From: Mytilinidion resinicola
Taxonomy: Eukaryota > Ascomycota > Dothideomycetes > Mytilinidiales > Mytilinidiaceae
Direction: 5' to 3'
Assembly: GCF_010093595.1 (NCBI RefSeq)
Contig: NW_022985447.1
Span: 163,218-227,217, forward strand
Length of the DNA stretch: 64,000 nucleotides
Part shown: in pieces, positions 60,675-64,000 of the stretch
How positions within the stretch are numbered: the first letter of the stretch is position 1
Layout of the letters: each line of letters begins with the position of its first letter
The notes under the pieces: generated by a model
Seen by the model: the letters and a program-made list of their open reading frames with translations, nothing else
Databases searched by the model: none
Told to the model about the DNA's origin: nothing
Program-made: the position numbers and the translations under genes

Positions 60675-61210
60675 TTTTCTGTCCTTCCGTCTTCGTTGAA
60701 CTGTCTTTCAATTTGTTGTCAATACCTCTCATACATTCTCATAAGCCGCTCTATATAATCATATCCACGGCAATGTCCAACCTTGCATCGTGGCACATGC
60801 GGGCATCGGAAGCCGCAAGCCGAAGGTTTACCGCATGCGGAAAGGATCGACCTCAACCTAGTGAACGTCTTATCACACATTAAGCATCGGATAACTATCA
60901 ACTATGGATCAGCAGGATCAGATGTGCCGTGGTGCCGTGTTGGGAGACTACTGTCTTTATATGCGGCCCTTAGAGTTATTTCCGAGCTTGTCATGAGTCT
61001 TTTAGCTTCCTCTAGGTGGTATTTACCTCCAGCCCTAACGTCGACGCCAGATAAACCTTTAGATAGACCTCCACTTTATCATATGCCTCCAAATGATCGG
61101 AAAATAGCCGTCGGAGATGCGCGTTCTCGCCGATTGAATCGTGGTTGTACATATATGTCTATCCTGGATGGGCGTCGGGGGTACTAATCCACGAATTTTC
61201 AGCGACTACG
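60675..61210. promoter_or_regulatory. Bidirectional promoter with GATA-type motifs
   Basis: The 536-bp spacer separates divergent starts. GATAA or its complement TTATC occurs at 60870-60874, 60890-60894, 61050-61054 and 61076-61080, with GATAG near 61062. In filamentous fungi paired GATA sites are bound by AreA/Nit2-type regulators of nitrogen catabolism. The sites are seen; regulation is inferred. Confidence 0.5.
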
Positions 61211-63559
61211 ATGGCTGGACTACAGATCCTCGACCCCAGCGCGGGCTATGGAATAACGATTGGAATCGGACTTGCGTTCGCGGTTGTCATGATTGGATTT
61301 ACGCTTGCAAGAATACTATTCTAGCATCAGTCAAGCTCTGTAAGACTCGCTCACTTCCACCCAGATTTCTAATCGGTATGGCTCTCACAACACCTTCAAA
61401 TCTACCGAGGAGTTCAACACAGCTTCACGATCTATCAAACCTGGTGAATACGTCCCTTACTAAACATGTAAGGTGTGTGACTGACCATTGCTTCAGGAAT
61501 GATTGCTGCCGGTATCGTTTCCAGCTGGACGCACGCTTCAACTCTCCTCACCAGCTGCACCCTCGCCTACTCCTACGGCGTCTCTGGCGGTCTCTGGTAC
61601 GGTGCCTTCGGAACCTTCCAAACGCTCTTCTTCGCCTTCACAGCCTTCCGCATCAAAGAGCGCTCCAACAACGCCCATACATTCCCTGGTACGTCACCTG
61701 ACCCCTCTCAACCCTATACCAACACCATACTCACACTCCCCTAGAAATCGTCCTCCAAAAACACGGCAAGATCGCCCACATCCTCTTCACCATCCTCGGC
61801 CTCATCGCCAACCTCATCGCCGGCGCAGCTCTCATGGCCGGCGGCGGCGCCGTCATCTCCTCCCTAACCGGCATGAACATCTGGGCCTCCTACTGGATCC
61901 TCCCGGTCGTGATCACGTGCTACATCGTCGTCGGCGGGCTCCGCTCCACCTTCATCTGCGACTACCTCCACACCATCATTCTGTACGCGTGCATCTTCAC
62001 ATTCATGTTCCAGATATATGCGGTGAATCCGGACATTGGATCTCCGAGCCGGCTCTACGACCTCCTCAAGTCCGCGGAGAAGAAGCATCCTGCCGCCTCT
62101 GACAACGGCTCGTTCTTGACGGTTAAATCGCACGCGGGCCTGGTGAAAGCGGTGACGATTCTGCTGGGTGGGTTTAGTAACGTCTGGACGGATCAGGCGT
62201 ATTGGCAGCGTGCTATCGCGTCGAGTCCGACCACCGCTGTGAAGGGTAAGTTTGTAGCACTAGGGAAATGATAAGTGTGCTCATGCGTCGTCCGCAGGCT
62301 ATATTCTTGGTTCGTTCGCCTGGTACGCCATCCCCTTTGGCATGTCGACGGCTTGCGGTCTCGCGGCTGCCGCACTGTAAGGGAACGATATGCTCCGTGT
62401 CACTCTGAGCAAGGCTGATGTCTCTGCTGGGCTTGCTGGGCCCGCTGCGATCATCTCGCTCATGGGCGGGAGCGGTGCCTACCTCTTCATCGTCCTTGTA
62501 TTCATGGCGGTCACATCCTCGGTCTCCGCTGAAAGCATCGCAGCGAGTTCGCTAATGACGTTCGGCGTTTACAAGTCGTATATCAACCCCAAAGCGTCCG
62601 TGAAAGCGCTGCTCTGGGTCTCCATCGGCGGCTTGATCATCTACGGGGTTGCGTTGTCGACAATTTCGTGTATCTTCCATGCTGCTGGGATCTCGCTGAA
62701 CTATCTCATTAGTATTCTGGTAAGGGCTCTCTAAATCACGTGATGAGGCAAAGCTAAAGCTAACTGCACGCAGGCCTGTCTCATAGGAGGCGGCGCCCTT
62801 CCTATGGCCTTCATCGTTTTTTGGGACGGCACATCTACCTTCGCCGCTATCGTCTCGCCGATCGTGGGGCTCTGCTCCGGCCTCATCTCCTGGATGGTGT
62901 GCACGAAAGTGCGCTCGGGGAGCATTACCATCGCGACTACTGGCGACGTTTACAACAGCTTGACCGGCGACTGCGTCAGTTTAGGCATGGGCCTTGTTTG
63001 CATCGTGGTGCTCTCTCTCCTCGTCCCAGACAAGAAAACTGTTGTGCTTGAGACGATCGATGGACAGGACGTGCCCGATTCCGAAGAAGCAGAACGGAAA
63101 AACGAGTCCGGAGACTTCCCTAATAATAACATGGAGAACTTGAACGAGAAGGGGATGGAAGCGACGACAACATCGGACCCTCGGGTCGAGCCGCACAAAG
63201 TCCTCAAATCTTCTATGGCCGAAGCGATCAAGCCTGTCCTTGAAGAGCCAGCGGTCCCCATGTGTGCACTTACGCCGGAGGAGGTCCGCTCGCAGAAGCG
63301 GCTTGCGCTGATTGCGTTGATTGTTGGCACGCTGGGATTCATGATTATACTACCGTTCACGCTGTATGGCACCGGGTATGTGTTCTCGAGAGGGTTCTTT
63401 ACGGGATATGTGGTGGTTGCGTTCATCTGGGCCTGGGCGAGTTTCTTGATTTGTGTGGTTCTGCCTCTCTGGGAAAGTAGGGATGATATGCTGTATGTGA
63501 TTGGAGCGATGTGGAGGGACGCTAGGAGAGAGAAGGTGCATCACACCGAAGGACATTAG
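61211..63559 (+). pseudogene. DUR3: DUR3-type urea/polyamine transporter gene with an in-frame stop
   Basis: Sodium:solute symporter family urea permease. Blocks in order are AGYGITIGIGLAFAVVMIGF, EEFNTASRSIKPG, IVSSWTHASTLLTSCTLAYS, GGLRSTFICDYLHT, GGFSNVWTDQAYWQRAIAS, VFMAVTSSVSAESIAASSLM, YKSYINPKAS and GDVYNSLTGDC, with many membrane spans. Best exons: 61211..61306, 61365..61443, 61497..61688, 61745..62245, 62298..62719 and 62774..63559 (692 codons). The first junction needs a GC-AG intron (GCAAGA at 61307), since no GT donor precedes the TAG at 61322. Codon 317 is TAA (62378-62380) inside continuous homologous sequence. A detour intron from 62376 to a GAG acceptor near 62470 would skip it but delete conserved residues. 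So either the gene is disrupted, or splicing or the sequence is unusual. Confidence 0.75.
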
Positions 63560-64000
63560 ATTGAGAAGGGTGTGGAGAATTGGCAAGTAGAAAGGAAACA
63601 AACTGCACATTTCGCGTACCTGTTTACTCATATTTCCATTCGACTTGTCCTCTGTGAACATACATGTCACGGGCGATCAATCATGTGTAAAAGTTCGCTT
63701 TGAGGAGACTTGTTTGGCCGTAGTTTTTGATGTCATTGACTTACAGCTAACTAGATTAACACCAGTCCACTCTCGATTAATGACCACAAACTTTGACGAA
63801 GCCCGTTTCACAGGTAGGGAATGGTGGTGCAGTCTCCTTCAGACTAGGTTGGCATTTTTGTGAAAGAACGTATTTCAGTCCCTTCATCAGCGCCAATGAT
63901 TCAAAATGTGTCCCCACTCTTTCCTCAACAACATCTCGTCCTCGATCCAAACGAAGTCTGCCCCTCAAGGTCATAGGAGGAGCTGAAAAGCAGTACTGGA
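63560..64000. other. Downstream end of window
   Basis: 3' flank of the DUR3-type gene. A short minus-strand frame at 63777..63974 might be the edge of a gene beyond the window, but it has no motif and no ATG that can be trusted. Confidence 0.3.

Overview
The window looks like nuclear DNA of a filamentous ascomycete (Pezizomycotina; Dothideomycetes/Pleosporales is my best guess, from general gene style and not from a search). Genes are split by short GT-AG introns of about 50-100 nt and are densely packed on both strands. The proteins are typically fungal: WSC sensor, Kre6/Skn1 glucan protein, Ssn6 corepressor, Mob2, DUR3-type urea transporter. All exon joins were worked out by hand from splice sites, reading phase and family motifs.

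Layout. 0-7 kb: dual-specificity phosphatase (+), ArfGAP (-), WSC-domain wall sensor (-). 7-10.3 kb: no supported gene. 10.3-12.6 kb: F-box protein with a decayed paralogue just downstream. 13.2-19 kb: atypical protein kinase (-), DPH3 (+), BTB-like protein (-). 19.2-23.4 kb: eight-exon cytochrome P450 (-), COX11 (-) and a divergent HIT zinc-finger protein (+). 23.4-28.3 kb: no gene found, including a long GC-rich stretch, upstream of SSN6 (28.3-31.2 kb). 32.4-33.2 kb: a diverged interspersed repeat. 33.5-52.6 kb, all on +: small conserved protein with a possible presequence, KRE6/SKN1, NFU1, a GH63-like glycosidase, MOB2 and an MFS sugar transporter. 54-56 kb: a large caspase-fold protein. 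56-59.7 kb: no gene, but a strong imperfect hairpin. 59.8-63.6 kb: an isochorismatase-type hydrolase and a DUR3-type urea transporter in divergent orientation around a promoter with several GATA motifs.

Housekeeping roles cluster by theme but not as an operon: mitochondrial assembly (COX11, NFU1), cell wall and polarity (WSC, KRE6/SKN1, MOB2), vesicle traffic (ArfGAP), translation-factor modification (DPH3) and global repression (SSN6). The divergent hydrolase/urea-transporter pair looks like a nitrogen-scavenging unit. The transporter, however, carries an in-frame TAA and needs a GC-AG intron, so in this strain it may be decaying.

Most noteworthy: the caspase-like protein, the damaged DUR3 gene, the repeat family with RIP-like differences, the hairpin at 57.6 kb, a 10-nt microexon in the P450, and the F-box gene whose tail reads better in another frame. 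No tRNA, rRNA, CRISPR array, intact transposon or secondary-metabolite core enzyme was recognised.
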